The notes under the pieces: generated by a model
Seen by the model: only the letters and a program-made list of their open reading frames with translations
Database searches by the model: none
What the model was told of the DNA's origin: nothing
Shown: one piece after another, positions 20,389 through 30,533 of the stretch
How positions within the stretch are numbered: the first letter of the stretch is position 1
How the letters are laid out: the number at the start of each line of letters is the position of its first letter
NCBI RefSeq assembly: GCF_017948245.1
Contig: NZ_CP072865.1
Location: forward strand, 1,513,501 to 1,577,500
DNA length: 64,000 nt
Direction: 5' to 3'
Source of the DNA: Rhizobium sp. NLR16a
GTDB taxonomy: Bacteria; Pseudomonadota; Alphaproteobacteria; Rhizobiales; Rhizobiaceae
Position numbers and translations under genes: made by a program

Positions 20389-21169
20389 GCTGAAACCCGT
20401 CCTCATCTTTGATTCAGGCATAGGCGGGCTGACCGTGCTGCGCGAGGTGCGTGTGCTAATGCCGGAACGCGGCTTCATCTATGTCGCTGATGATGCGGGC
20501 TTTCCCTATGGGGGGTGGGAAGAGCAGGCGCTGAAAGAGCGCATCATCGGGCTCTTCGGCAAGCTGCTTCAGGAGCACGATCCAGAAGTCTGTATCATCG
20601 CCTGCAACACCGCCTTCACGCTCGTTGGCGCCGACCTGCGGGCCGCCTTTCCCCAGATGACCTTCGTCGGCACAGTGCCGGCGATCAAGCCGGCGGCGGA
20701 GCGGACGCGCTCAGGTTTGGTTTCGGTGCTGGCGACGCCGGGGACGGTCAAGCGCGCCTATACGCGCGACCTCATCCAGTCCTTCGCGCAGCAATGCCAC
20801 GTGCGGCTTGTCGGCTCGGAAAACCTTGCGCGCATGGCCGAAGCCTATATTCGTGGTGACGCCGTCTCCGACGAGGCGGTGCTTGCCGAGATCGACCAGT
20901 GCTTCGTCGAGAAGGGCGGCCAGAAGACAGATATCGTGGTGCTTGCCTGCACACACTATCCTTTCATGGCCAATCTTTTCCGCCGCCTTGCGCCCTGGCC
21001 GGTCGACTGGCTCGATCCAGCCGAGGCAATCGCGCGGCGCGCCCGCACGCTGGTGCCGCTGGTTGCCGATGCAGTGCATCCTGATAATTTCGACTTTGCA
21101 GTCTTCATGTCAGGCAATCCCGATTTTGCGACGCGGCGGCTGATGCAGGGATTCGGCTTGAGGGCATGA
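20369..21169 (+). CDS. murI: Glutamate racemase
   Basis: A 266-residue racemase that makes D-glutamate for peptidoglycan. The [12 protein letters not shown] motif, the first catalytic cysteine in ACNTAF and the second in ACTHYPF are present. It starts inside the end of trmJ in another frame, a sign of translational coupling. Cytosolic. Confidence 0.93.
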   Translation: MTAPTNELKPVLIFDSGIGGLTVLREVRVLMPERGFIYVADDAGFPYGGWEEQALKERIIGLFGKLLQEHDPEVCIIACNTAFTLVGADLRAAFPQMTFVGTVPAIKPAAERTRSGLVSVLATPGTVKRAYTRDLIQSFAQQCHVRLVGSENLARMAEAYIRGDAVSDEAVLAEIDQCFVEKGGQKTDIVVLACTHYPFMANLFRRLAPWPVDWLDPAEAIARRARTLVPLVADAVHPDNFDFAVFMSGNPDFATRRLMQGFGLRA

Positions 21170-21296
21170 GCGGAATTGTCCTGTGGGTTGGCGAAATCGG
21201 CCCTGAAAAACTGTCCATTCTTTGATAGACGGAGCGTTGCCGTTTCGGAAGAATGGCGCTTCATTCATGTGAGTCTCTTCGCCGCGAGGATCAGCA

Positions 21297-22808
21297 TTGC
21301 AGGTTGGCATCGATATGGGATTGGCGTCCGGCGCTCCGGCGACACTTGATATCGAGGAGTTGCTGGCGACCCGTCTGCTCGTGCAAGGCAATTCCGGCTC
21401 CGGCAAATCGCATCTCCTGCGCCGCCTGCTCGAGCAGTCCGCCCAATGGGTGCAACAGGTCATCATCGATCCCGAAGGTGATTTCGTCACCCTTAGCGAC
21501 AGGTTCGGCCATGTGGTCGTCGACGGCGAGCGCACCGAGGCGGAACTGGCAGGCATCGCCAACCGCATCCGGCAGCATCGAGTTTCCTGCGTTCTGACGC
21601 TCGAGGGCCTCGATATCGAGCAGCAGATGCGCGCGGCTGCCGCCTTCCTCAACGGCATGTTCGATGCCGATCGCGAATATTGGTATCCTGTCCTCGTGGT
21701 CGTCGACGAGGCGCAGATGTTTGCGCCGTCGGTCGGCGGAGACGTTTCGGAGGATGCGCGCAAGATGTCGCTCGGCGCGATGACCAACCTGATGTGCCGC
21801 GGCCGCAAGCGCGGGCTTGCCGGGGTGATCGCAACGCAGCGGCTCGCGAAGCTCGCCAAGAACGTCGCGGCCGAAGCCTCGAACTTCCTGATGGGCCGCA
21901 CCTTCCTCGATATCGACATGGCGCGCGCCGCCGACCTGCTCGGCATGGATCGGCGCCAGGCGGAAATGTTCCGCGATCTGAAGCGCGGCAATTTCGTCGC
22001 TCTCGGGCCGGCCCTGTCGCGCCGGCCGCTGCCGATCCAGATCGGCGCGGTGGAGACCTCGGCGCGCTCATCGAGCCCGAAGCTGATGCCGCTGCCGGAT
22101 GCGCCGCAGGATGTCGAGGACCTGATCTTCACGCCCGACCCGGAAGAGTTTCAGCGCCCGCTCGTGCGCCGCACACCGCCGGCGCCGAGACCGACGACCG
22201 ATATCCTGGCCGAACTCTCGCGCTCAGCGCCAGCCACATCCCCAGCGCCGGTGGAGACGAGGGCGAGCCAGGCGGAGATCTCCGCCGAGGAACGGGAGGA
22301 GCGCCTTGCCGGTGTGCTTGCCGAAATACTCGACGATCCCGCATCCGCCTTCCGCACCGATTCCGTGCTCTATCAGGACTTTCTTGTCCGGCTGCGCATG
22401 CGCCGCGTGCCGGGGCCGCCGATCGCGCTGCCGGATTTCCGCCGGCGCGTGGCGATCTCGCGCTCTGGCGTCGATGCGGCAACAGCGGCAAGCGATGAGT
22501 GGGCGACGGCGCTGTCGCTGTCGGCGGGCGTCACCGACGATTTGCAGGGTGTCTTCCTGATGCTGGCCAAGGCCGCCGTCCGCGCTGAGGCGTGCCCGTC
22601 GGATGCGCGCATTGCCCGCGCCTATGGCACACATTCGGCGCGGCGCGCGCGGCGCCTGCTCGGCTATTTCGAGGAGCAGGGTATCGTCGTCGTGCATACG
22701 GATTTCTCCGGCAAGCGCATTGTGGCGTTTCCCGACATGAATTGTCAGACGGCTCCAGGCGACGCCAACGCGCCGGATACGGGCGATCAGCCTCTGGCTG
22801 CGGAATAG
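21297..22808 (+). CDS. HerA/DUF87-like P-loop ATPase
   Basis: A 503-residue ATPase. Walker A is GNSGSGKS near residue 35, Walker B is LVVVDEAQMFAP near residue 138, followed by a sensor-like GVIATQRLAKL. This is the HerA/FtsK-like arrangement. The C-terminal half (after about residue 265) is a Pro/Ala-rich linker and a conserved helical domain ending in YFEEQGIVVVHTDFSGKR, which may be a winged-helix. I start at the TTG at 21297 because GCGAGGA lies six bases before it and no ATG fits. The role may be DNA translocation or repair; not proven. Confidence 0.75.
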   Translation: MQVGIDMGLASGAPATLDIEELLATRLLVQGNSGSGKSHLLRRLLEQSAQWVQQVIIDPEGDFVTLSDRFGHVVVDGERTEAELAGIANRIRQHRVSCVLTLEGLDIEQQMRAAAAFLNGMFDADREYWYPVLVVVDEAQMFAPSVGGDVSEDARKMSLGAMTNLMCRGRKRGLAGVIATQRLAKLAKNVAAEASNFLMGRTFLDIDMARAADLLGMDRRQAEMFRDLKRGNFVALGPALSRRPLPIQIGAVETSARSSSPKLMPLPDAPQDVEDLIFTPDPEEFQRPLVRRTPPAPRPTTDILAELSRSAPATSPAPVETRASQAEISAEEREERLAGVLAEILDDPASAFRTDSVLYQDFLVRLRMRRVPGPPIALPDFRRRVAISRSGVDAATAASDEWATALSLSAGVTDDLQGVFLMLAKAAVRAEACPSDARIARAYGTHSARRARRLLGYFEEQGIVVVHTDFSGKRIVAFPDMNCQTAPGDANAPDTGDQPLAAE

Positions 22809-23033
22809 TGGCGTTTTCGGGCTTTGGCTCAGTTGACATTTTCATAGCAGGCCTCTAAAGACCGCGCCAAGCACCGGGCAGCAATGTCCGGTGTTTCATT
22901 TGACATGTCCCGTGGATCGTTCCTGTTCGCGTAACCGGAACATCCTGTCAGGCCTCGGCAGAGGTCAGAGGAGGGCGTGTTTCCTTCGCACGGTTTGGCA
23001 ACAAGCCGCCATAAACATTTGAAAGGAAATACG

Positions 23034-23651
23034 ATGAGCAAGCGCGAATCGTCCAAATACAAAATTGACCGCCGTATGGGCGAAAACATCTGGGGTCGTC
23101 CGAAGTCCCCGGTGAACCGCCGCGAATACGGCCCGGGCCAGCACGGCCAGCGCCGCAAGGGTAAGCTGTCGGACTTCGGTGTGCAGCTGCGCGCCAAGCA
23201 GAAGCTCAAGGGTTACTACGGTGACCTGCGCGAGAAGCAGTTCCGCGCGATCTTCGCAGAAGCCGCCCGCCGCAAGGGCGACACCTCGGAAAACCTGATC
23301 GGTCTGCTGGAATCGCGCCTCGACGCGATCGTCTATCGCGCCAAGTTCGTTCCGACGGTCTTTGCTGCCCGTCAGTTCGTCAACCATGGCCACGTCACCG
23401 TCAACGGCGTCCGCGTCAACATCGGTTCCTACCGTTGCAAGGCCGGCGACGTCATCGAAGTTCGCGAAAAGTCGAAGCAGCTCGTGACTGTTCTGGAAGC
23501 CGTCAGCCTCGCCGAGCGCGACGTTCCCGACTATATCGAAGTCGATCACAACAAGATGGTCGCCACCTACGGCCGCGTTCCGACCCTCAGCGACGTTCCG
23601 TTCCCGGTCGTCATGGAACCGCATCTGGTCGTCGAATTCTATTCGCGTTAA
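23034..23651 (+). CDS. rpsD: 30S ribosomal protein S4
   Basis: A 205-residue S4 with the typical N-terminus ([20 protein letters not shown]), the [21 protein letters not shown] block and an S4 RNA-binding domain around [19 protein letters not shown]4 nucleates 30S assembly. ATG 23034 follows GGAAATACG. It is a single-gene unit with its own terminator. The 225-bp leader upstream (22809-23033) may hold regulatory structure, but I could not define one. Confidence 0.96.
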   Translation: MSKRESSKYKIDRRMGENIWGRPKSPVNRREYGPGQHGQRRKGKLSDFGVQLRAKQKLKGYYGDLREKQFRAIFAEAARRKGDTSENLIGLLESRLDAIVYRAKFVPTVFAARQFVNHGHVTVNGVRVNIGSYRCKAGDVIEVREKSKQLVTVLEAVSLAERDVPDYIEVDHNKMVATYGRVPTLSDVPFPVVMEPHLVVEFYSR

Positions 23652-23677
23652 CAAAAACCAGGCGTTTTCGCATATAG

Positions 23678-23706
23678 AAAAGCCGCTCTTCCGGGCGGCT
23701 TTTTTG
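23678..23706 (+). terminator. Rho-independent terminator of rpsD
   Basis: AAAGCCGC pairs with GCGGCTTT around an eight-base loop and runs into TTTTT, about 30 bp after the stop. Confidence 0.85.
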
Positions 23707-23723
23707 TTATTCGGAGAGAAGCG

Positions 23724-24653
23724 ATGGCGGATTTGCAGGCGACCCTCGATAGCATTTACAGCGATATCCTGCCGCGTATCGGCGAGGGCAAGGTCGCCGA
23801 CTATATTCCCGAGCTTGCCAAGGTGGACCCGCGGCAGTTCGGCATGGCGATCGTCACCGTCGACGGTCAGGTCTTTCGTGTCGGCGATGCGGATATCGCC
23901 TTTTCGATCCAGAGCATATCCAAGGTCTTTACGCTGACCTTGGCCCTCGGCAAGGTCGGCGAGGGACTGTGGAAACGCGTCGGACGCGAACCTTCGGGAT
24001 CGGCCTTCAATTCGATCGTGCAACTCGAACACGAGAGCGGCATTCCCCGCAATCCCTTCATCAATGCCGGCGCGATCGCCGTCACCGACGTTGTCATGGC
24101 CGGCCATGCGCCGCGCGAGGCGATCGGCGAGCTGCTGCGTTTCGTGCGTTATCTCGCCGATGACGAGTCGATCACCATCGACGACAGGGTGGCGCGGTCG
24201 GAAACGCAGACCGGCTACCGCAATGTTGCGCTTGCCAATTTCATGCGCGCCTATCGCAATCTCGATCATCCCGTCGATCACGTGCTCGGCGTCTATTTCC
24301 ATCAGTGCGCGCTCGCGATGAGCTGCGAGCAGTTGGCCCGCGCCGGGCTGTTCCTGGCGGCGCGGGGCAGCAATCCGATGACCGGTCATTCCGTGGTCTC
24401 GCCGAAGCGGGCGCGGCGCATCAATGCATTGATGCTGACCTGCGGCCATTATGACGGTTCGGGCGACTTTGCCTATCATGTCGGCCTGCCCGGCAAGAGC
24501 GGCGTCGGCGGCGGCATTTTTGCGGTAGCGCCCGGCATTGCCTCGATCGCGGTCTGGTCGCCGGGGCTGAACAAGGTCGGCAATTCGCAGCTTGGCGCCG
24601 TGGCGCTTGAGATGCTTGCGGCCCGCACCGGCTGGTCGGTTTTCGGCGATTGA
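23724..24653 (+). CDS. glsA: Glutaminase
   Basis: A 309-residue glutaminase of the serine-dependent beta-lactamase-like fold, converting glutamine to glutamate and ammonia. The catalytic SxxK motif is S64-I-S-K67 ([12 protein letters not shown]). Other conserved parts are [20 protein letters not shown], and [18 protein letters not shown] precedes the ATG. It follows the rpsD terminator closely. Confidence 0.93.
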   Translation: MADLQATLDSIYSDILPRIGEGKVADYIPELAKVDPRQFGMAIVTVDGQVFRVGDADIAFSIQSISKVFTLTLALGKVGEGLWKRVGREPSGSAFNSIVQLEHESGIPRNPFINAGAIAVTDVVMAGHAPREAIGELLRFVRYLADDESITIDDRVARSETQTGYRNVALANFMRAYRNLDHPVDHVLGVYFHQCALAMSCEQLARAGLFLAARGSNPMTGHSVVSPKRARRINALMLTCGHYDGSGDFAYHVGLPGKSGVGGGIFAVAPGIASIAVWSPGLNKVGNSQLGAVALEMLAARTGWSVFGD

Positions 24654-24711
24654 GGCTGTGTTGCCGGATGACTTTCTGCTAAGGCAGGCAGACCTTCGAT
24701 AGGACGGAGCA

Positions 24712-25596
24712 ATGAATATCGCAGCCAACATCGCTGATGATCCGGAAACTGGCGAAATCGACGACGGCGCCGGCCCGGCACTCTTTGCCGATGCGCCACG
24801 TTCGGTCTCCTTCAACAAGCTGCGCAAGCGCCTGCTCAGGCAAATACGTGAGGCTTTCGATGACTTTGACATGCTGAAGGGGCAGAAACGCTGGCTGGTC
24901 GGCCTTTCCGGCGGCAAGGATTCCTACGGTCTCATGGCGCTGCTGCTCGATCTCAAATGGCGCGGGCTGCTGCCCGTCGAGCTTATCGCCTGCAATCTCG
25001 ACCAGGGACAGCCGAACTTTCCAAAGCATGTGCTGCCGGATTATCTGACGAAGATCGGCGTCCGGCATCGGATCGAATATCGCGACACCTATTCGATCGT
25101 GAAGGAAAAGGTGCCCGAAGGCGCCACCTATTGCTCGCTCTGTTCGCGGCTGCGGCGCGGCAATCTCTACCGGATCGCGCGGGAGGAGGGCTGCGACGCA
25201 CTGGTGCTCGGCCATCACCGTGAGGATATTCTGGAAACCTTCTTCATGAATTTCTTTCATGGCGGGCGACTTGCCTCCATGCCGGCAAAGCTTCTGAACG
25301 ACGAGGGCGACCTGATGGTGCTTCGGCCGCTCGCCTATGCCGCCGAGGACGATCTTGCCAGGTTCGCCGTCGCCATGCAGTTCCCGATCATCCCCTGCGA
25401 TCTCTGCGGCTCCCAGGACGGGTTGCAGCGCAATGCGATGAAGGACATGCTCGCCGATATCGAACGGCGCATGCCTGGACGCAAGGACACGATGCTGCGG
25501 GCGCTTTCGCATGTGAACCCGTCGCATCTGCTCGATCCGAAGCTCTTCGACTTTTCCAGCCTTGGCGTCACCGATCCTTCATCAAAGGGCGGCTAA
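24712..25596 (+). CDS. ttcA: tRNA 2-thiocytidine synthetase TtcA
   Basis: A 294-residue PP-loop ATPase with SGGKDS at residues 66-71, and the iron-sulfur ligand cysteines in [11 protein letters not shown] and in CDLCGSQDG. TtcA thiolates cytidine 32 of certain tRNAs using an Fe-S cluster. ACGGAG precedes the ATG. It lies 58 bp after glsA and 36 bp before the first inositol-phosphatase-like gene, so these may share a transcript. Confidence 0.93.
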   Translation: MNIAANIADDPETGEIDDGAGPALFADAPRSVSFNKLRKRLLRQIREAFDDFDMLKGQKRWLVGLSGGKDSYGLMALLLDLKWRGLLPVELIACNLDQGQPNFPKHVLPDYLTKIGVRHRIEYRDTYSIVKEKVPEGATYCSLCSRLRRGNLYRIAREEGCDALVLGHHREDILETFFMNFFHGGRLASMPAKLLNDEGDLMVLRPLAYAAEDDLARFAVAMQFPIIPCDLCGSQDGLQRNAMKDMLADIERRMPGRKDTMLRALSHVNPSHLLDPKLFDFSSLGVTDPSSKGG

Positions 25597-25632
25597 GCAG
25601 GCTGGCTCTTTGCATGAAGGACAGCAATTCGC

Positions 25633-26460
25633 ATGACTATTTCAGATCAGGATATTCTCTTTCTCGGCGAATGCGTAAAGGAGGCGGCGCGTGCGGAGAT
25701 CATGCCGCGTTTTCGCAACCTCGGCGACACGGATGTTTCGGAAAAAACCTCGGCAACCGATCTGGTGACGCAGGCGGATCTGCTTGCCGAACACCGGATC
25801 ACCGCGGCCCTGAAAGAGCGCTTTTCCTCTGCACTCGTCGTCGGCGAAGAAGCCTATGACGCCGATAAATCGGTGGTGCCGGCGCTTGCCGATGCCGAGC
25901 TTGCCTTTGTCATCGATCCTGTCGACGGCACGTTCAATTTTGCCGCCGGACTTCCCGTTTTCGGAACGATGCTTGCGGTTACCGTCAGGGGCGAGACCGT
26001 CGCCGGCATCATTCACGATCCCGCTCTCGGCGACACGGTGACGGCGATCAAGGGGGCGGGCGCCTTTCTGACGCGCCAGGACGGGCAATCGAGCAGGTTG
26101 ACGGTGGCTGAGCCTGCCGCCTTGAACCAGATGGTCGGCGGCATGTCGTGGGGCCATATGGAAGAGCCCGATCGCTCGCGCATCTGCGCCAACATGGCAA
26201 AGGCGCGTATGACCTTCGCTTTCAACTGCTCGGCCTATGAATATTGGATGGTCGCGTCTGGCAAGATGCATTTCATCGGGCACGCGAAGCTGATGCCCTG
26301 GGATCACCTGGCGGGCGTGCTCGCGCATCAGGAGGCGGGCGGCCACACGGCGAAATTCGATGGCACGCCCTATCGTCCGGGCGAGACGGTCGGCGGCATC
26401 ATCTCTGCGCCTGACAAGGAAAGCTGGCAGCTGATCAGGCGCGAGATCGTCGGCATCTGA
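25633..26460 (+). CDS. Inositol monophosphatase family protein (first of a tandem pair)
   Basis: A 275-residue protein of the lithium-sensitive metal-dependent phosphatase superfamily. Metal-binding motifs are VVGEEAYD (glutamate), VIDPVDGTFNF and PWDHLAG. Substrates in this family include inositol phosphates, histidinol phosphate and PAP; sequence alone does not decide. It is followed 33 bp later by a close paralog. Confidence 0.85.
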   Translation: MTISDQDILFLGECVKEAARAEIMPRFRNLGDTDVSEKTSATDLVTQADLLAEHRITAALKERFSSALVVGEEAYDADKSVVPALADAELAFVIDPVDGTFNFAAGLPVFGTMLAVTVRGETVAGIIHDPALGDTVTAIKGAGAFLTRQDGQSSRLTVAEPAALNQMVGGMSWGHMEEPDRSRICANMAKARMTFAFNCSAYEYWMVASGKMHFIGHAKLMPWDHLAGVLAHQEAGGHTAKFDGTPYRPGETVGGIISAPDKESWQLIRREIVGI

Positions 26461-26493
26461 TATAAGGCCTCGGCCGAAGTGAGAGGATTTGAT

Positions 26494-27318
26494 ATGACAA
26501 CAAGCGTTGACGTGACCGCTCTTGCCGATCTCTTGCGCCGCGCGGCGAAGGCCGAGATCCTGCCGCGCTTCCGCCGGCTCGGTCGGGATGAAGTGCGCGC
26601 CAAGAGCGAGGCAACCGATCTTGTCACCGAGGCCGACGAGCAGGCCGAGCGGATAATCAAGGCGGAAGCGCAACGGCGCTGGCCGGACGCGCTGTTCCTC
26701 GGGGAAGAGTCGGTCGCGGCCGATCCGACCCTGCTTGGCAGGCTTGCCGATGCCGATCTCGCGATCGTAGTCGATCCGGTCGACGGAACGTTCAACTTCG
26801 CCGCCGGCATCCCGGCCTTCGGCGTCATGGCCTCGGTCATTTCAGGCGGCGAGACCATTGCCGGCATTATCTACGATCCGATGGGCGACGACTGGGTGAT
26901 GGCGGAGAAGGGCGGTGGTGCCTGGCTGCGCAGGCCGGATGGCGAGGCGCAGCGGCTGCAGGTCGCCGACCCTGTCGCGCTCGACCAGATGGTTGGCATG
27001 GCTTCGACCGGCTACCTGCCGGTGGCGAAGCGTGCCGAGGTCCTTGGCAATCTCGCCAAGGTGCGTTTCCTCACCAACTACCGCTGTGCTGCCCACGAAT
27101 ACCGCACCCTTGCCGGCGGGCACGTCCATTACCTGATGTACAACAAGCTGATGCCCTGGGATCATCTTGCCGGCACGCTGATCTCGCAGGAGGCCGGCGC
27201 GTATGCCGCCCGCTTCGACGGCTCGCCCTACCTTCCGCAGCATCTCGACGGTGGACTGCTGATTGCGCCCGACAAGGCATCGTGGGATACGCTACGGCGT
27301 GAGGTCGTTACCATCTAA
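26494..27318 (+). CDS. Inositol monophosphatase family protein (second of a tandem pair)
   Basis: A 274-residue paralog of the preceding gene, with the same metal motifs FLGEESV, VVDPVDGTFNF and PWDHLAG, and the same overall length. ATG 26494 follows AGAGGA; a GTG lies five codons upstream. The pair looks like a tandem duplication whose copies have since diverged in the substrate-side region between the motifs. Substrate unknown. Confidence 0.85.
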   Translation: MTTSVDVTALADLLRRAAKAEILPRFRRLGRDEVRAKSEATDLVTEADEQAERIIKAEAQRRWPDALFLGEESVAADPTLLGRLADADLAIVVDPVDGTFNFAAGIPAFGVMASVISGGETIAGIIYDPMGDDWVMAEKGGGAWLRRPDGEAQRLQVADPVALDQMVGMASTGYLPVAKRAEVLGNLAKVRFLTNYRCAAHEYRTLAGGHVHYLMYNKLMPWDHLAGTLISQEAGAYAARFDGSPYLPQHLDGGLLIAPDKASWDTLRREVVTI

Positions 27319-27323
27319 ATCTA

Positions 27324-27352
27324 TGCGACCGGCCGTCGCAAAGCCGGTCGCA
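27324..27352. terminator. Hairpin between convergent genes
   Basis: TGCGACCGGC (27324-27333) pairs perfectly with GCCGGTCGCA (27343-27352). No strong T run on either side, but its place between two convergent stops supports a bidirectional terminator. Confidence 0.5.
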
Positions 27353-27361
27353 AATGACAAT

Positions 27362-27835
27362 TCAGGCGTAGAATTTTTCCATCAGGAAGTTTTCCAGGCC
27401 CTGTCCGCGCTTCTCGACGATTTGCCGGGTTATCACGCGAAATCCTTTGCGTTCAAAGAACGAGCGAGCAGTTCTGCTTGCTTCCGTATGTATTCGGCGA
27501 AACCCCAGGCTGAGAGCCTCTTCTTCGACCCGGCCCAATAGGCGGGTTGCTGCGCCGACCCCTTGATAGCCAGGGTGCACGAACATCATGTCGACGCACC
27601 CATCGCTGGTGAGATCCGAAAAACCCACAGGGTTTCCGGCGATCTCTGCCATCCAGGCCGGTCTGCTCATCCTTCGCTTTGCCCATAGGCTGCGATCTTC
27701 CACCTTCGCCCAAGCTTCGATCTCGGCGGCGGAATAGTCTTTCGACGAGACTTCCCGGATGGAGCGCAGAAAAATCTCGATTGTGGCGTCCACGTCACCC
27801 GGCGCATAAGGCCTGATCAGAATTCGCTCGTCCAT
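27362..27835 (-). CDS. GNAT-family N-acetyltransferase
   Basis: A 157-residue GNAT protein. Motif A is DMMFVHPGYQGVGAATRLLGRV and the C-terminal part has the usual HTEASRTARSFFERKGF. The acceptor is not identifiable. I use ATG 27835 with AAGGCGG upstream; an in-frame TTG lies one codon before it. It is downstream of two MFS genes on the same strand. Confidence 0.8.
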   Translation of the reverse strand: MDERILIRPYAPGDVDATIEIFLRSIREVSSKDYSAAEIEAWAKVEDRSLWAKRRMSRPAWMAEIAGNPVGFSDLTSDGCVDMMFVHPGYQGVGAATRLLGRVEEEALSLGFRRIHTEASRTARSFFERKGFRVITRQIVEKRGQGLENFLMEKFYA

Positions 27836-27869
27836 CAAGACCGCCTTGAATTGATCCGGTTCACCTGCC

Positions 27870-29150
27870 TCAGAAATGGGCGGCGCCCGGATCGAGCTGC
27901 GGACTGTCGCCGGGATGGGTGAAGAGCTTGCCGTTCTCAGCCCACAGCGTGGCTGCGATCGTCACCAGACCGAACAGCGCGAATCCGCCGAAGAGCGGCT
28001 GCACCGTGCCGTTGAACATCTGGCCGACCAGGCCGCCGAGAATAGCGCCGAAGGTCGTCGAGACGAAGCCGGTGATGGCGGTCGCCGTGCCGGCGAGATT
28101 GCCCATCGGTTCGAGGCTGATGGCGGTGAAATTGGTGGCGATCACCGCAAACATCATCAGAACGATAGTGAAGATGCTATAGGCGGTGGTGAAATCCGGC
28201 GTGCCCGCCAAGGCGATGACGAAGCCGAGAGCCGACAGTGCCGTGAAGATCAGCAGGGCGGCATGCGAGATCCGGCGCATGCCGAATTTGCGGACGAAGA
28301 AGCCGTTGGCGAAATTGGCGACGGCAATGCCGCCGGCGGTCGCCGCAAAGGCGATCGGCAGCCAGTCACCGAGGCCATAGACCTCGCCGAACACCTGCTG
28401 CACGGAAATCACATAGGCGCTGATGACGCCGGTGAACATGGTCAGACCGATCATGTAGCCGCAGGTGATGCGGTTGGTCAGCACGGTCCTGAGGCCGTCC
28501 GCGACCGAGCCGACCGACAGCGGCAGGCGTTCTGCCGGAGGAAGCGATTCCTTCAGCCGCAGAAGAGCCCAGACGAACAGGATGCTGGCGACGGCGCCGA
28601 GCAGGATGAAGATCCAGTGCCAGTTGGCATAGAGAATGATGAGCTGGCCGACCGAAGGGGCGACGATCGGCACGATCATGAAGACGATCATGACATAGGA
28701 CATGACGCGGGCCATTTCGCGGCCGCCGAAGCAGTCGCGGACGATGGCCATGGTGGTGATGCGCACGGCCGCGCCGCCCACGCCCTGAACGAAGCGCATG
28801 AGGAGCAGCATTTCGAAGCTCGCTGTTGCGGCAGCGGCAAACATCGCGACCACATAGCAGGCGAGGCCACCGAGCAGGATATTGCGGCGGCCGAATGTGT
28901 CGGAAAGGCTGCCGAAGAATATCTGCGAGACGCCGAAGCCGAGGAAGAACACGCCGATGATGAGCTGGGCATCGTTGGTGTTGGTAACGCCGAGGGAATG
29001 GCCGATATTGGGCAATGCCGGCAGCATGCTGTCGATTGCCATGGCAATGCTGGCGGTCATGATGGCGATGGTGACGACGAATTCGCCGAAGCCCATGCCG
29101 ATGCGGCGGGAACCCTGGTTTTCCTGGTGCGGTTTATGCGGCGGCGTCAT
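27870..29150 (-). CDS. Bcr/CflA-type MFS efflux transporter (second of tandem pair)
   Basis: A 426-residue, 12-helix major facilitator protein. The MDSMLPALPNIGHSLGV start of the first helix, the loop 2-3 motif GSLSDTFGRRNILLGG and RFVQGVGGAAVR are typical of the drug/H+ antiporter DHA1 Bcr/CflA group. I start at ATG 29150, preceded by AGGATT. The neighbour upstream is a clear paralog in the same order, so this is a tandem duplication. Substrate unknown. Confidence 0.82.
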   Translation of the reverse strand: MTPPHKPHQENQGSRRIGMGFGEFVVTIAIMTASIAMAIDSMLPALPNIGHSLGVTNTNDAQLIIGVFFLGFGVSQIFFGSLSDTFGRRNILLGGLACYVVAMFAAAATASFEMLLLMRFVQGVGGAAVRITTMAIVRDCFGGREMARVMSYVMIVFMIVPIVAPSVGQLIILYANWHWIFILLGAVASILFVWALLRLKESLPPAERLPLSVGSVADGLRTVLTNRITCGYMIGLTMFTGVISAYVISVQQVFGEVYGLGDWLPIAFAATAGGIAVANFANGFFVRKFGMRRISHAALLIFTALSALGFVIALAGTPDFTTAYSIFTIVLMMFAVIATNFTAISLEPMGNLAGTATAITGFVSTTFGAILGGLVGQMFNGTVQPLFGGFALFGLVTIAATLWAENGKLFTHPGDSPQLDPGAAHF

Positions 29151-29185
29151 GTGGTGAAATCCTGGATGCGGAAGGGACCGGCCAT

Positions 29186-30433
29186 TCAAACGGCCGGGTT
29201 GTGCTGATGGAAGAGGCGGCCCTTTTCAGCAATCAGCACGAAGACGAGCCCGACGATCGATACGGCAAAATAACCGGCCACCATCGGCAGCGCCGTGCCG
29301 TCGAAGGCCTGGCCGATGCCGGCGCCGATAAGGGAGCCGCCGACCGTGCTCATGAAGCCGAGAACGGAGGAGGCGGTGCCGGCGACGTGCCCGAGCGGCT
29401 CCATGGCAAGCGAATTGAAGTTCGAGCCGATCCAGCCGAACTGGAACATGGCGAGGCCAAAGAAGGAGATAAACAGCGCAAACGGCATCGGCTCGGAGCT
29501 TGCCGTCTGGACGATCAGCCAGATGGTGTTGATGGCGATGAAGCCGAGGAGTGAGCCGTGTGACAGGCGGCGCATGCCGAGCTTGCCGACAAAACGGGAA
29601 TTGAAGAAGGACGACAGCGACATGAAGATCGCCACGCCGGCAAAGGCGAACGGGAAATAGACGCCGAGGCCGTAGATGCCGACATAGATCTGCTGGGCGG
29701 AGTTGATGAAGCCGAATAGCGCGCCGAAGATGAAGGTGCTGGCGATGGTGTAGCAGAGCGCCACGCGGTTGGTCAGCACCAGCTTGAAGGCGCCGAAGAT
29801 CGCGCGGGCGGTGAAGGGGCGGACATTCTGCGGATGCAGGGTTTCCGGCAGGCGGACATAGGCCCAGACGCCGATCGCCGTTGCCATTGTTGCGATGAAG
29901 AGGAAGATCAGGTGCCAGTTGCCGAAGAACATGACGACCTGGCCGGTGCCCGGCGCAATGACCGGCACGATCATGAAGACCATCATGATGAGCGACATGA
30001 CTTCCGCCATCTGCCGGCCGCCATAGATGTCGCGGACGATGGAGATGGTGATGACGCGGGTGGCGGCCGAGCCGACGCCCTGGATGAAGCGCAGCACCAG
30101 CAGCCCGGCGAAGGAGGGAACGAAAACGATTCCGATGGCGGACACGATATAGACGACGAGACCGATCAGCAGCGGTGTGCGACGGCCGAAACGGTCGGAG
30201 AGCGGACCGTAGAACAGCTGGGCGCAGCCGAAACCGAGCAGATAGGACGAGACGACGAACTGCCGGTGATTCTCGCTTTCGACGCCGAGGCTCGCGCCGA
30301 TCTGCTGCAGGGCCGGGAGCATGATGTCGATGGCAAGCGAGTTGATGGCCATCAGGAAGGCGGCAAGCGCGATGAACTCACGCTTGCCCATGGGCAGGCG
30401 GCCCGCGGACACGGCTTGTAATGAATCTGTCAC
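29186..30433 (-). CDS. Bcr/CflA-type MFS efflux transporter (first of tandem pair)
   Basis: A 415-residue MFS protein with the same motifs as its neighbour: AIDIMLPALQQIGASLGV, GPLSDRFGRRTPLLIG and RFIQGVGSAATR. Twelve hydrophobic segments span the protein. The 35-bp gap to the next gene suggests one transcript. Proton-driven export of small molecules is the family role. Confidence 0.82.
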   Translation of the reverse strand: MTDSLQAVSAGRLPMGKREFIALAAFLMAINSLAIDIMLPALQQIGASLGVESENHRQFVVSSYLLGFGCAQLFYGPLSDRFGRRTPLLIGLVVYIVSAIGIVFVPSFAGLLVLRFIQGVGSAATRVITISIVRDIYGGRQMAEVMSLIMMVFMIVPVIAPGTGQVVMFFGNWHLIFLFIATMATAIGVWAYVRLPETLHPQNVRPFTARAIFGAFKLVLTNRVALCYTIASTFIFGALFGFINSAQQIYVGIYGLGVYFPFAFAGVAIFMSLSSFFNSRFVGKLGMRRLSHGSLLGFIAINTIWLIVQTASSEPMPFALFISFFGLAMFQFGWIGSNFNSLAMEPLGHVAGTASSVLGFMSTVGGSLIGAGIGQAFDGTALPMVAGYFAVSIVGLVFVLIAEKGRLFHQHNPAV

Positions 30434-30457
30434 AATGAAATTCCCATAAACAGGCCA

Positions 30458-30527
30458 AGGCGCTGCTCACCGCAGCGCCTCGGACTCGAGAAACAGATTT
30501 GGAAACCGGGCGGACGCCCGGTGACCG
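30458..30527 (-). terminator. Two hairpins downstream of grxD
   Basis: ACCGGGC/GCCCGGT (30505-30522) followed on the minus strand by TTTCC, and a second perfect 9-bp stem at 30458-30480. Together they may end the grxD transcript before the MFS genes; neither has a long T run. Confidence 0.45.
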
Positions 30528-30533
30528 GTCAGG

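Noticed and set aside
22809..23033. Possible leader regulation upstream of rpsD
   Set aside because: No hairpin or known ribosomal-protein leader structure could be defined by eye.
27876..29207. A 443-residue acidic/His-rich open frame on the + strand
   Set aside because: Antisense of an MFS transporter; the odd composition is the complement of hydrophobic codons.
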